DNA of 64,000 bases from JBFMFH01 sp964481395 (lineage in GTDB: Bacteria > Acidobacteriota > Vicinamibacteria > Vicinamibacterales > JAKQTR01). The DNA is taken from the NCBI GenBank assembly GCA_964481395.1, contig CAYZYG010000011.1:1-64000 (forward strand). The letters run 5' to 3'. Made by a program: the position numbers and the translations under genes. The notes under the pieces were generated by a model, which had not been told where the DNA came from, did not search any database, and saw only the letters and a list, made by a program, of their open reading frames with translations. Of this stretch, positions 1 to 9,120 are shown piece after piece (the first letter of the stretch is position 1; each line of letters starts with the position of its first letter).

Positions 1-2646
1 GCCGCTGCCGAACTCGCACGTCTCGAGAACCGCGCCTCCACCGCGGCGCCCGCATTCCAGTCCCAGGCACTGCTGGCGCGGGCCGATGTGCTCATCGCTC
101 GCGGGCGGCACGACGAAGCGACCGAGGCCATCGCCGACGCGCGCCAGCGCGTCGAGGACACCGATGAGGCCGACGCCATCGGCCTCGAGTCGGCCAACCT
201 GCTGCTGGTGTGCGTGCTGGCATCAATTCGCACGCTTCCGTACGAGGAGGCTCTGGCGCTCGCGAGCCGCATCGATCAGCGGTTTCCCGACCTGCCGGTC
301 GCGATCGGCCCCTTTGCCCAGAGCGCGATCCGCATTCGGCAACGGCTGGCCGGCGAATTCGAGGCGGTGCTCCGCGACGACGCGGCCCGGCTGCGTGCGG
401 CAAGGGCTGACGGTAACGCCTCACTGCAGATCGAGGCCCTGCGGTCGATGGCGGTCACCTACCAGGCTCTCAACGCCACGGGGCAGCAGACGGCGGCCCT
501 CGAGGCTGCGCTCGGTCTGGAGCGCGCGCGCGCGGCGGGGCGCTCGGCCTTCGGCACCCTGACGGACGCCCAGTGGGTCGCCGACCTCATGGAATCGCTG
601 GGATGGGCCTACCTGGACGCCGGTGATTCCCTCGCGGCGCGGCGCGTGCTCACCGACCTCGCTCGGGAGCTGGATGCCATCAGGAACGCCGCCATGGCCG
701 AGCGGCTCCGAGGGGCGCGGACCCGCGTGACCCTGGCTCTCGCGCGTGTGGAGGAGATGGATTCGAATCCGGACGAGGCCCGCCGCATGATTCAGGCGGC
801 TCTCGACGATTCCAAGTCGGGTCTGACCGTGTCGGCCCGCATCGACGCGTCCATCCAGCTCGCTCGTCTGGAACGCGAGCACGGCTCGGCCGCCGACGCG
901 CTCAAGGCCTACGCCCTGGCGATCGGCGACGCCCAGCGCGATCGTCACGCCGCGAGAGAACTGACGATCCGTCTCGAACGTGCCCGATACCTGGCCTTGC
1001 TGGACGATCCCGCTATCCAGGATGCGCTGGCCGGCGCCGAGTCCGATCTCGCAGCGCTCGCCCCGCTGGCCAGTCAGCTGAACTCGGCCGACGCCGCGTG
1101 GCGCCTGTCGTTCGTCAGGGGCGTGGTCGCCGAAGCGCGCGGGCGTCCGGACGCGGCGCTTAGTGACTATCAGGTCGCCGTGACGGCCCTTGACGCGACC
1201 CGGCAGCGGGTTGGCGACCAGGCCCTGCGCGAGACGCTCGTCGATCAGGAGGCCGTTCAGGAGCTGTATCGCCGGATCGTCCGCCTGCTGCTGAGGGCTG
1301 GCCGAACGGAGGAGGCGTGGGCGTATCTCGAACGGGGCCGGGCCCGCTCGTTCCTCGAGACCCTTCAGGGACGCCGGCTTGGCCGCATGGCGGCCGGGCC
1401 CGTGGCAGCATCGCTTGCCGCCATCGAGCAGAAAATCATCGACCTCCGCGTCGACCTCGCGCCGGCGCACGAGGGCGTGCTGCGCGCGGCGGGCCGCGAG
1501 CCGATGGCCCTGCGGGCCGACCTGCGCAAACTCGAGGCGCAGTTCGCTCTCGCCCGGCAGGAGGCGTCGTTGCTGTCGGAACGGCGGGGGGCCTCGCTGG
1601 CCGTCACACCGATGAGCATCGCCGACACCGGCGCAAGGCTGCCGGCCGGAACGGTGCTCGTCTCGTACGCCATCCTGCCCGATGGGCTCGCCGCCTTCAT
1701 CGTGTCGGGCGGTCGTCCAACGGTCGTCAGCGAGGCATGCGACATCGATGCGCTCCGCGGTGACGTGCGGCGGCTGCGGCGGCTCCTGGCCGATCCCAAC
1801 TCCGGGGATGAGTTGAAGGAGAAGCTGGCAGCTGTCTCCCGCCGCGTGGTGGGACTGATTGCGCCGGCCCTCCCCCAGGACACCGAGCGGCTCGTCATCG
1901 TCCCTGCGCTGTGGCTGACGTATCTGCCGTTCGAGGCGCTGTCGATGCCCGACGGCCGACTGATCGCCGACGCCTTCACCGTCAGCTATCTCCCGAACGC
2001 CTCCACGCTCGCGTGGGCCAGGCGGCTGGACGTCCCGGTCCTGAAGGCCGGGGGAGACGGCCTGTTCCTCGGCGCGATTGGCAACCTCACGGTCGAAGGC
2101 TGGCCGCCGCTCACGGGAACCCTCCGGGAAACCGCCGCCATTCGGGACATGTTCCCAAAGGCCGAGCGCGTCACCGAACGCGCCTTCACGCACGATGCCC
2201 TGCTGTCGGCGCTCGTCTCGCGCGACGTCGTGCACTTCGCGACCCATGGACTGTTCGAGACAGCGTCTCCGCTGTTCAGCGGACTCCTTGTCGGCGGCGG
2301 GTCCGGCGATCCCACGCGAGTCGCGCTCTACGAAGTGATGGACCGCCGGGTTCGCGCGCGCCTCGTTGTCCTGAGTGCGTGCGAAACCGGACTGGGTCAA
2401 CTGCTGTACGGCGACGAGGTCATTGGCCTCACTCGCACACTGCTGGCGTCCGGTGCGGACGCTGTCGTGTCCTCCCTGTGGATGGTCGCCGACGAGTCGA
2501 CGGCGCTGCTGATGACGAGGTTCTACGAAGAACTGAGGACCGGCCGGTCGCCGGCCGAGGCCCTGCGGGCGGCCTCCAGAACCGTCCGAGAGAAGTTCCC
2601 CCACCCGGTGTACTGGGCACCGTTCATCGTCACGGGCCTGCCGTGA
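1..2646 (+). CDS. TPR-CHAT protein, caspase-like peptidase (5' end cut by window)
   Basis: The frame is open from base 1, so the true start lies upstream; 881 codons are visible. The N-terminal two thirds is an Ala/Leu/Arg/Glu-rich helical array of degenerate TPR-like repeats. The C-terminal third (from about base 1600) is a CHAT domain of the caspase/separase clan. Both expected catalytic residues are present: His in VVHFATHGLF (codon 2245-2247) and Cys in LSACETGLG (codon 2380-2382), so the domain could be an active cysteine peptidase. The end PVYWAPFIVTGLP is typical of the family. TPR-CHAT proteins are often effectors or processing peptidases. The next gene starts 26 bases downstream on the same strand and is probably co-transcribed, making that secreted protein a possible partner or substrate; this is inference. 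Confidence 0.9.
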   Translation, partial: AAAELARLENRASTAAPAFQSQALLARADVLIARGRHDEATEAIADARQRVEDTDEADAIGLESANLLLVCVLASIRTLPYEEALALASRIDQRFPDLPVAIGPFAQSAIRIRQRLAGEFEAVLRDDAARLRAARADGNASLQIEALRSMAVTYQALNATGQQTAALEAALGLERARAAGRSAFGTLTDAQWVADLMESLGWAYLDAGDSLAARRVLTDLARELDAIRNAAMAERLRGARTRVTLALARVEEMDSNPDEARRMIQAALDDSKSGLTVSARIDASIQLARLEREHGSAADALKAYALAIGDAQRDRHAARELTIRLERARYLALLDDPAIQDALAGAESDLAALAPLASQLNSADAAWRLSFVRGVVAEARGRPDAALSDYQVAVTALDATRQRVGDQALRETLVDQEAVQELYRRIVRLLLRAGRTEEAWAYLERGRARSFLETLQGRRLGRMAAGPVAASLAAIEQKIIDLRVDLAPAHEGVLRAAGREPMALRADLRKLEAQFALARQEASLLSERRGASLAVTPMSIADTGARLPAGTVLVSYAILPDGLAAFIVSGGRPTVVSEACDIDALRGDVRRLRRLLADPNSGDELKEKLAAVSRRVVGLIAPALPQDTERLVIVPALWLTYLPFEALSMPDGRLIADAFTVSYLPNASTLAWARRLDVPVLKAGGDGLFLGAIGNLTVEGWPPLTGTLRETAAIRDMFPKAERVTERAFTHDALLSALVSRDVVHFATHGLFETASPLFSGLLVGGGSGDPTRVALYEVMDRRVRARLVVLSACETGLGQLLYGDEVIGLTRTLLASGADAVVSSLWMVADESTALLMTRFYEELRTGRSPAEALRAASRTVREKFPHPVYWAPFIVTGLP

Positions 2647-2672
2647 GGCTCCGGCCCTGGCGAGGAGAGGTG

Positions 2673-3857
2673 ATGTCGATGAGGAGCGTTCTGCCCGTGG
2701 TTGCTGTTCTGGGGATGGCTCTGCCGGCGGCGGCAGTCGGACAGGCGGTTGTGTCCGTCCCGACCACCAGGGATGGGGCGACCGCCGCGGCCGCAGCCGT
2801 CCGATCAGCACAGGAAGCCGGTAACCCCGCACGCGTGCTGGCCGAGGCGCGCAAGTGGCTCGAATACTACCCGAACGAACCCCTGGTCCAGTCGTCGATC
2901 CTCAGGACGATGGCAGAGGCCGCGGCGGCGGGTAACGACGCCGCGCTGGCCCGGCAGTACGACGCCGCCAGCAGGGCCATTGACCCTGCAGGAGCCGGCC
3001 GCGTGGAGAAGGCCGTCGGAGTCGGTGGGTCGGTGCGTGGTCAGGGCAACAAACTGGCCAAAGTCACCGCCGCCTTCTCCGTCGCGCTCGCGACCCTGAA
3101 CGCCGTGGCCGAAGCGCGGGAGCAGGTGCGGGCCGCCAGCCAGGCTCAAGTGCCGCCGGGCGGGATGGCGTATCCAGGCGGGCAGATGCTCCCAGGAGGG
3201 GGGGCGTACCCAGGAGGGCAGGCTCCGGGCGGGCTGCCACAGGCAGGAGGGCAGATGCCTCCAGGCGGGATGGCGTATCCTCCTGCCCCGTACGGCGCAC
3301 CGGGCTACCAGCCACCGCCGGCAGGGTACGCCCCGATGCCCGGATACGGTCCGCCACCCGGCGGGGGCATGCCCCAGGGGATGGCCGCACCAGGTGGATA
3401 CCCGCCTCCTGGACAGATGCCGCCGGGGCAGATGCCGTCGGGACAGATGCCCGCCTATCCGCCGCAGGGCTACGTGTTGCCGGCTGATCCGTACCGCCCG
3501 CCGCCAGGCTACGCGGTTCCGCCAGGCTACCGCGGTGCCGCGGCACCCACGTTCAGGGTCGTCCACGACCATGCGGTCTCAAGTGACGCGACGCACTTCG
3601 CTCACGGCTGCGGCGCGCTGGTCACGGTCGAAGGCAGCTCGATCGTCTTCACCCCGGGCGGGGCGGAGGCTCCTCGCGTGATTCCCGCGTCGGACATTCT
3701 TGAGGTTCGCCTCAACACGGCGGTGGGACGTGATGTGGGCGCGTTTCACGTGTTGACGAAAGAGGGCCTGTACCTTCACCTGGCACCAGAATCCGGCAAG
3801 CCGGATGACGCACGGATCGTGGTCGAGGGCATTCGGAGGGCCACGGCTGGGCAGTAG
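2673..3857 (+). CDS. Secreted Pro/Gly/Met-rich protein downstream of the CHAT gene
   Basis: Predicted 394 residues. ATG 2673 follows a strong purine-rich ribosome site (GAGGAGAGG). Residues 1-25 form a signal peptide ending near AAAVGQ. A helical region (about 30-150) contains a TPR-like stretch around ARKWLEYYPNEP. A low-complexity segment (about 155-285) consists of degenerate PPGGMAYP / PGGQMPPG / PPGYG units, like extended linkers of surface proteins. The last 100 residues form a compact domain beginning FRVVHDHAV and containing ILEVRLNTAVG, resembling small PH-like or GRAM-like beta folds, but I cannot name a family. It probably forms an operon with the CHAT gene. Function unknown; a substrate or partner of the CHAT peptidase is only a guess from position. 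Confidence 0.8.
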   Translation: MSMRSVLPVVAVLGMALPAAAVGQAVVSVPTTRDGATAAAAAVRSAQEAGNPARVLAEARKWLEYYPNEPLVQSSILRTMAEAAAAGNDAALARQYDAASRAIDPAGAGRVEKAVGVGGSVRGQGNKLAKVTAAFSVALATLNAVAEAREQVRAASQAQVPPGGMAYPGGQMLPGGGAYPGGQAPGGLPQAGGQMPPGGMAYPPAPYGAPGYQPPPAGYAPMPGYGPPPGGGMPQGMAAPGGYPPPGQMPPGQMPSGQMPAYPPQGYVLPADPYRPPPGYAVPPGYRGAAAPTFRVVHDHAVSSDATHFAHGCGALVTVEGSSIVFTPGGAEAPRVIPASDILEVRLNTAVGRDVGAFHVLTKEGLYLHLAPESGKPDDARIVVEGIRRATAGQ

Positions 3858-3899
3858 GATGCCTGCCCATGCCGCGGTGGTCACCTGGCCCGGCGCGCG

Positions 3900-5180
3900 C
3901 TACCGTCCGCCCGCCACGGACGCCTCGGCGAGCTGCGCCACGGCCGCCAGCGTCGTCTGGGCGGCGCTGAGCCCGAGGCGGAAGTCCTTGTCGTTGAATG
4001 TCGCGAACAGGTCCGTGGGCTGGTGCCAGTGTGGGTCCCAGCCCATGCCGACCTGCGAGAGGCGCTCCGCCTCGCGCAGGCTGACGGCCGCCACGATGTC
4101 CTGGAACGGCACCGAGTCCGTGTTCGACATGCGGTTGCCGACCGTCACGGGATGGTCGGTGGCGTACCGGTCGTTCGCGTTCTTCAGCGCCCAGGCGAGC
4201 GCCTGCGATTCGGCCGCCATCTTCGATGTGCCGGCGAACTCCACGTTCACGTCGGCCTCCGGCCGCTGCTCGGGCGGCAGGGTGCCGTCGGCGCGTGGCA
4301 TGCCGTGGTCGTAGAGCATCATGTCGTGCTGGATCATGCCCAGCCACTTCGGCTCGGGGTACTTGCCGGACCCCGGCGGGTCTTCCTTCCCTTGCAGGGC
4401 CTGGCGCTGCTCGATGTACGCCCGCGCGCCCTGGAGGCCGGTTTCTTCGTTGTTCCAGAGGATGAATCGGATCGACCGCTCGGTTTGGACGTCCGGCTGG
4501 CTGAAGATCCGGGCGAGTTCCATTACCAGAGCCGTGCCGGACGCGTTGTCGGTCGCCCCCTCGGCGTAGCCGAGACCATCCATGTGGCCGCCCACGATGT
4601 ACATCTCGTCGGGACGGGTTGTGCCGATTTTGGTGCAGTAGACCTGGTCGCGAGGCCCGGGCGTGGACGGCTGGCTGTTGAGTTCGCGGAGCTTCTCGTC
4701 GGGCTGGCGATTCGGGTCGTTGTTGACGCCGGTCGGCCCGCGGTTGCCCTTCTGCCCCACCGCTCCGCCACGACCGCGCCCCTGCGCCGTTGTGCCGCGC
4801 CCCTGGGCGGCCGTGCCCCGGGCGCCGGCAGCGCCCGTGCCTGCACGCCCGGCCGCGCCCTGGGCCGCCCCTGCCGGCTGGGTCCGAGGCTGGGGCGCGT
4901 ACTCGTACGCGATGCGGCCAACGTCGGTGCATCCGTAACTCTTGAGCTGGGCTTCGATCCAGTCGTTCGCGGCCCGGTTCCGGTCGGTACCCTGGCGCCG
5001 GTCACCGAACGCGGTCAGCCCCTTGATCGTGGCCTTGTACTTCTCCAGATCGAGCCGCCCCACCAGCGTGCGCACCGGGTCATCAGGCGGCGCCTGAGGC
5101 GGTGGGTCCTGGGCCGAGACCAGCACGGACGACACTGCTGCCGAGACGACGAGCGCAACCACCAGCCTGACGAGCTTCAT
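3900..5180 (-). CDS. M28 family metallopeptidase, secreted aminopeptidase-like
   Basis: 426 residues. The start MKLVRLVVALVV is chosen because GGAGGTTGACC precedes ATG 5180 and a clear signal peptide follows (cleavage near LVSAQ). The M28 di-zinc motifs appear in order: GGHMDGLG (His), ATDNASG (Asp), NNEETG (Glu pair), IQHDMM (Asp) and a C-terminal His in PHWHQPTD. The enzyme should remove N-terminal residues from peptides outside the cytoplasm. About 45 residues of Gly/Arg/Ala/Gln-rich low-complexity sequence (around 100-150) are inserted before the catalytic core and look like a linker expansion. The gene lies 62 bases after the S10-type carboxypeptidase gene on the same strand; together they suggest extracellular peptide scavenging. 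Confidence 0.93.
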   Translation of the reverse strand: MKLVRLVVALVVSAAVSSVLVSAQDPPPQAPPDDPVRTLVGRLDLEKYKATIKGLTAFGDRRQGTDRNRAANDWIEAQLKSYGCTDVGRIAYEYAPQPRTQPAGAAQGAAGRAGTGAAGARGTAAQGRGTTAQGRGRGGAVGQKGNRGPTGVNNDPNRQPDEKLRELNSQPSTPGPRDQVYCTKIGTTRPDEMYIVGGHMDGLGYAEGATDNASGTALVMELARIFSQPDVQTERSIRFILWNNEETGLQGARAYIEQRQALQGKEDPPGSGKYPEPKWLGMIQHDMMLYDHGMPRADGTLPPEQRPEADVNVEFAGTSKMAAESQALAWALKNANDRYATDHPVTVGNRMSNTDSVPFQDIVAAVSLREAERLSQVGMGWDPHWHQPTDLFATFNDKDFRLGLSAAQTTLAAVAQLAEASVAGGR

Positions 5181-5242
5181 GGTCAACCTCCGCGTGACGC
5201 CCCGATCCATGCCACCGGCGCGAATGGGGCACGTCGCTCCGC

Positions 5243-6781
5243 CTACTTGACGGCCGACCGGATGAAGGCGGCCGTGTCCTTCCTCAGCGCGGCGTGCGCC
5301 GACGGGCGGATGTACATCATGTGCCCGCCCTCGTAGTAGCCGAACGACACGCGATCGGTAATCTGCTTGTCGAACGCCATGTGCGACAGGTTGAACTCGA
5401 TCCCGCCCACGTAGGTCGCCATGTCGTAGTACCCGCAGATCACGAACACCTTCAGGAACGGGTTCTTCGCCATCGTCTGGCGCAGCGCGTCGGTCATGTC
5501 CATGTAGCGGTTCTGCACGTACGTCCACGGCCGGACGTTGCCCGAGGTCGGGTAGTGCAGGTCCGATTCCCACTTCAGGGTGTTCTTCACGTAGTCGCGG
5601 AACGTCGCGACGTACGGGCCGGCCAGCGCGGTGTTGGAGGGATCGAACTCCTGGCGCTCACCCGCGGCGTCGGCGTCGAGCGCCGTGAACCGTCCGTCGA
5701 GACGGCCGACGACGAGGCGCTGGTCCCGGAGCAGTTCCTTGCGGAAGCGCCCCGAATCGACGCGCAGGTTCGCCTGCAGGATGTACTTGGCCGACAGGCC
5801 CGTGTAGCGGGCGAGCTTCTCCGCCGTGGCGGTCTTTTCGGCGTCGGTCAGCCCGTTGCCCTTGGTCAGCGCCAGCATGTAGTCGCCGAACGCGAACGCG
5901 CGCGACTCGTCGACTACCTGCTTGACGGTCTTCTGCTGGAGGTCGGCCGACAGCTTCTTGTGGTACCAGGCCGTCGCGGTGAACGTCTGGATCTGGGCCG
6001 CCCAGGCGACGTCGTTGTTCGGCGCCGGCGAGAGGGTCTGGTAGGTGAGCAGCGCCGACAGCAGGGCCACGCCATTCAGCTCGATGCCGTGGCGGGTCTG
6101 CAGCTCCTGCGCGAGACCGGCCGCACGAATCGATCCGTAGCTCTCGCCGATGAGGAACTTGGGCGACGGATAGCGGTTGTAGATGCGCAGGTACTCGGCC
6201 ACGAACTCACCGAAAGCGCGGATGTCGCCTTCCTGCCCGTGGAACTGCTGCGGATCGGTGCCGGGCGTGACACGGCTGTAGCCGGTCGAAATCGCGTCCA
6301 CGAAGACGACATCGGATACGTCCAGCAGCGAGTACGGGTTATCGACGAGGTCGTAGGGCGGCGCGGGCTGAAAGCCCTCGTCGGCCATCTTCGCGATCTT
6401 CGGACCGAACGATCCCATGTGCAGCCAGACGCTGGCCGACCCTGGGCCGCCGTTGAACAGGAACGAGATGGGCCGCGTCTTTGCGTCCTGCCCGTCTGCG
6501 GTATAGGCCACGAAGAACATCCGCGCCGCCACCTTCCCGTCATCCAGGCGGATCGGCACCGTGCCCGCCGTCGCGGTGTACTTGATGTCGCGACCCTCGA
6601 GGCGCAGCACGTGCGAGGTCTGCGACACCTTCTCTTCGTCGGACCCCGCGACCTCGTGCTGTGAGGGCCGCTGCGCAGCCGGCTGCGCGTCGGGCGAACC
6701 GCCCGGACGCTGCTGTGCGACGAGCGACGGGGCCAGCGCAACGATCAGAACGAACACGGCAAACATCGAACGTCTCAGCAT
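5243..6781 (-). CDS. S10 serine carboxypeptidase-like secreted peptidase
   Basis: 512 residues. The start MLRRSMFAVF at 6781 has AGGAG upstream and gives a signal peptide cut near LVAQQ. S10 hallmarks are NGGPGSASVW (oxyanion-hole region), GESYGS (nucleophile Ser in the G-E-S-Y-G context), ICGYYDMAT (Asp region) and GGHMMYI (His). This family hydrolyses C-terminal residues of peptides at acidic pH. A Gln/Pro-rich linker of about 30 residues follows the signal peptide. It is followed by the M28 peptidase gene and preceded by the TrpB2-type gene on the same strand, 48 bases away. Catalytic residues look complete. Confidence 0.92.
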   Translation of the reverse strand: MLRRSMFAVFVLIVALAPSLVAQQRPGGSPDAQPAAQRPSQHEVAGSDEEKVSQTSHVLRLEGRDIKYTATAGTVPIRLDDGKVAARMFFVAYTADGQDAKTRPISFLFNGGPGSASVWLHMGSFGPKIAKMADEGFQPAPPYDLVDNPYSLLDVSDVVFVDAISTGYSRVTPGTDPQQFHGQEGDIRAFGEFVAEYLRIYNRYPSPKFLIGESYGSIRAAGLAQELQTRHGIELNGVALLSALLTYQTLSPAPNNDVAWAAQIQTFTATAWYHKKLSADLQQKTVKQVVDESRAFAFGDYMLALTKGNGLTDAEKTATAEKLARYTGLSAKYILQANLRVDSGRFRKELLRDQRLVVGRLDGRFTALDADAAGERQEFDPSNTALAGPYVATFRDYVKNTLKWESDLHYPTSGNVRPWTYVQNRYMDMTDALRQTMAKNPFLKVFVICGYYDMATYVGGIEFNLSHMAFDKQITDRVSFGYYEGGHMMYIRPSAHAALRKDTAAFIRSAVK

Positions 6782-6829
6782 GGTCTGCTCCTGTGTTGAA
6801 CGTGCAGGCCCGTCGGGGCCGTCCACTCC

Positions 6830-8131
6830 CTACTCCATGCGGCCGCCGAGGAACGATTCGTATGCGGCCATGTCGAAGTTCCCGTGACCAGACAGGTTGA
6901 AGAGAATCACCTTCTTCTCGCCTGCGTCGCGCGCGGCGATCGCCTGACGCACGGCGCAGTGGATGGCGTGCGAGGATTCCGGAGCCGGGATCGTGCCTTC
7001 GCACCGGGCGAAGGCGACGGCGCTCTCGAACACCTCGCGCTGTTCGTAGGCCTCGGCCTCGATGGCACCTGCCGCCAGCAGGTGGCTGACGAGCGGGGCC
7101 GAGCCGTGGTACCGGAGACCTCCGGCGTGCACCGGCGGGGGCACGAAGGCGTGGCCGAGCGTGTGCATCATCATGAGCGGCGTCGTCCCGGCGGTATCGC
7201 CGAAATCGTACTCGCGGGGCCCTTTCGTGAGACTGGGGCACGAGGCCGGCTCCGCGGCGATGACGCGGAGGTTCGTCCGTCCGTTCTTCAGCTTGTCGCG
7301 CAGGAACGGGAACGCGAGCCCGGCGAAGTTGCTGCCGCCGCCGTGGCAGCCGATGATCACGTCCGGGTAGTCGCCGGCCAGCTCCATCTGCTTCTTCGCT
7401 TCCTGGCCGATGATCGTCTGGTGCAGCAGGACGTGGTTCAGCACGCTGCCGAGCGAGTACTTCGTGTCGTCGCGGCCGGCCGCGTCCTCGATCGCTTCCG
7501 AGATGGCAATCCCGAGGCTGCCCGGCGAGTCCGGTGATTCGGCCAGGATGGCTCGGCCCGCGTTCGTCAGCGTCGACGGGCTGGCCACGACGTCCGCGCC
7601 GTAGGTCTTCATCATGATGCGGCGGTACGGCTTCGCGTCGTAGCTGACGCGCACCATGTACACCATGCACTCCATGCCCATCAGGCGGCACGCGCACGCC
7701 AGGGCCGACCCCCACTGTCCCGCGCCCGTCTCGGTGGCCAGGCGCTTGACCCCCTCCTGCTTGTTCATCCACGCCTGCATCAGCGCGGTGTTGAGCTTGT
7801 GGCTGCCCACCGGGCTCACGTGCTCGGACTTGTAGTAGATCTTCGCCGGCGTCTGCAGGAATTCCTCAAAGGCCCGCGCCCGGAAGATCGGGCTCGGCCG
7901 GTAGAGGCGGTAGATATCGCGCACCTCGGTGGGGATCTCGATCATCGGCTCCTGCGATACCTCCTGCAGGATCAGCCCCATGGGGAAGATCGGCGCCAGC
8001 GCCTCGGGCCCGATGGGCTCGCGCGTGCCGGGGTGGAGCGGCGGTGGCAGCGGTGTCGGCAGGTCGGGGGCGATGTTGTAGAAGTGCGTGGGAATGTCGG
8101 ACTCGGGAAGGGTGATCTTGGTGTCGGTCAT
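6830..8131 (-). CDS. trpB2: TrpB2-type tryptophan synthase beta-like PLP enzyme
   Basis: 433 residues, the longer length typical of TrpB2 rather than of the TrpA-partnered TrpB1. Motifs: GSHKLNTA (Lys for the PLP Schiff base), ETGAGQWG (substrate-binding GAGQ), GCHGGGSNF (phosphate-binding glycine loop) and a C-terminal LSGHG. The N-terminal sequence DLPTPLPPPLHPGT is characteristic of TrpB2 proteins. Family role: condenses indole (or possibly O-phosphoserine in some clades) with serine to give tryptophan. No trpA lies beside it, consistent with a stand-alone indole-salvage enzyme. It is downstream of the EF-P-family gene on the same strand, separated by 135 bases containing a strong GC palindrome, so it may have its own promoter. 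Confidence 0.93.
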   Translation of the reverse strand: MTDTKITLPESDIPTHFYNIAPDLPTPLPPPLHPGTREPIGPEALAPIFPMGLILQEVSQEPMIEIPTEVRDIYRLYRPSPIFRARAFEEFLQTPAKIYYKSEHVSPVGSHKLNTALMQAWMNKQEGVKRLATETGAGQWGSALACACRLMGMECMVYMVRVSYDAKPYRRIMMKTYGADVVASPSTLTNAGRAILAESPDSPGSLGIAISEAIEDAAGRDDTKYSLGSVLNHVLLHQTIIGQEAKKQMELAGDYPDVIIGCHGGGSNFAGLAFPFLRDKLKNGRTNLRVIAAEPASCPSLTKGPREYDFGDTAGTTPLMMMHTLGHAFVPPPVHAGGLRYHGSAPLVSHLLAAGAIEAEAYEQREVFESAVAFARCEGTIPAPESSHAIHCAVRQAIAARDAGEKKVILFNLSGHGNFDMAAYESFLGGRME

Positions 8132-8235
8132 GCTCGTGCCTCGCGATGCGGATCTGGCGTACGGGGGCCCAGGTTCGTCCGGACGGGCTGTCGCGGATGC
8201 GGAAGTGTAGCAGAACAGGGGCCGGGATCCGGGGT

Positions 8236-8253
8236 CCGGGCCCCGGGGCCCGG
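8236..8253. terminator. Perfect GC palindrome between efp and trpB2
   Basis: An 18-base perfect palindrome, CCGGGCCCCGGGGCCCGG, sits 13 bases beyond the stop of the EF-P-family gene on its downstream side. It could fold as a terminator-like hairpin, but there is no U-tract and no unpaired loop. It is embedded in a run of GGGTCC/GGGATCC-like heptamers, so it may be a dispersed repeat rather than a true terminator. Confidence 0.4.
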
Positions 8254-8266
8254 CATCTGGGGAGTG

Positions 8267-8842
8267 TCACGCGCGGCCGGCGAACTCGCGGGTCTCGGTG
8301 TTCACCTTGACCTTCTCGCCCTCCTTGATGAACAGCGGGACGCGGATCTCGATGCCCGTCTCGAGCGTCGCCGGCTTGGTGACGGCCCCACTGGCCGTGT
8401 CGCCCCGGATGCCCGGCTCCGTGTAGGTGACGGTGAGCTCCACCTGCTGCGGCAATTGCAGGCCGATCACGCTGCCGTTGAAGAGCAGCAACTGGACGAT
8501 CTGGCCGTCCACGAGGAAGTCCATGGCGTCGCCGAGCATTTCCTCGCTCAGCGTGATCGTCTCGAAGCTCTCCTGGTCCATGAAGTGCGCGCCGCTCGCA
8601 TCGCGGTAGAGGTAGCTGGCCGCCACCTGGGACAGGTCCGGCTCCTTGAACTTCTCGCCCGCCTTGAACGTCTTGTCGAACACCGCCCGGGTCTTCAGGT
8701 TGCGCATCTTCACGCGCACCAGCGTCTGTCCGCCGCGGGCGGTCGGGGTCGACACCTCGACATCGAGACACACGTAGGGCGCGTCCTCGAACTCGAAATA
8801 CGTCTTCCGCTTGATGCCAATCGCTTCGATCAGTGCAGCCAT
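8267..8842 (-). CDS. efp: Elongation factor P family protein
   Basis: 191 residues, normal EF-P length (185-190). The N-terminal KOW-like beta domain is followed by RVKMRNLKTRAVFDKTF (matches the EF-P core after the modified loop), then two OB domains with DQESFETITL and a C-terminal IEIRVPLFIKEGEKVKVNTET signature. EF-P binds between the P and E sites of the ribosome and relieves stalling at polyproline, relevant because proline-rich proteins are encoded nearby. The loop tip reads PTARGGQT, with Arg36 about where many EF-Ps carry the modified Lys, implying an unmodified or Arg-modified type. YeiP-like identity cannot be excluded. The stop is well separated from trpB2. Confidence 0.9.
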   Translation of the reverse strand: MAALIEAIGIKRKTYFEFEDAPYVCLDVEVSTPTARGGQTLVRVKMRNLKTRAVFDKTFKAGEKFKEPDLSQVAASYLYRDASGAHFMDQESFETITLSEEMLGDAMDFLVDGQIVQLLLFNGSVIGLQLPQQVELTVTYTEPGIRGDTASGAVTKPATLETGIEIRVPLFIKEGEKVKVNTETREFAGRA

Positions 8843-8875
8843 GGTCTGCCTCGCGTGTGATCTTCACGTCCCGGC

Positions 8876-8959
8876 GCGTTCGGCGAACGCGCCCTACCGC
8901 ATCGGGTACGGTAGGGCCGGCTCGCTTGCCCTGAGCAACGTCGAAGGGCCGAGCCGGCC
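8876..8959. repeat. Three stacked hairpins, dispersed palindromic repeat upstream of efp
   Basis: Three consecutive inverted repeats: GCGTTC/GAACGC at 8876-8890, CCCTACCG/CGGTAGGG at 8892-8916, and GGCCGGCTCG/CGAGCCGGCC at 8915-8959. The last encloses CCCTGAGCAACGTCGAAGGG, a common bacterial dispersed motif. The beginning closely resembles the intergenic text at 32993-33045 (GTGATC, then a GGCG hairpin, then CGCGCCCTACCG). This looks like a REP/BIME-type element in the efp upstream region. The rest of 8960-9120 shows no feature I can support. Confidence 0.55.
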
Positions 8960-9120
8960 GGGCACTGAGGCCCGCCGATCAGGCGTGCTCGCCCAATTCT
9001 GTCTCCTGGCTCCAGGATTCTGAGCACGGATCAACGTCTCGTCCCCCCGGCCGCAGGTCTCCCGCCCGTCCATTCTATCGGACACCCATCCGAGGCGCCG
9101 ACGGCCGATGACGCACCCGG

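Noticed and set aside
421..2832. An 803-codon minus-strand frame opposite the CHAT gene
   Set aside because: Composition is Arg/Gly/Pro-rich without domains, while the plus frame carries the complete CHAT motifs.
8893..9085. Two short minus-strand frames in the repeat region upstream of the EF-P-family gene
   Set aside because: They lie on REP-like palindromes and have repeat-derived composition.
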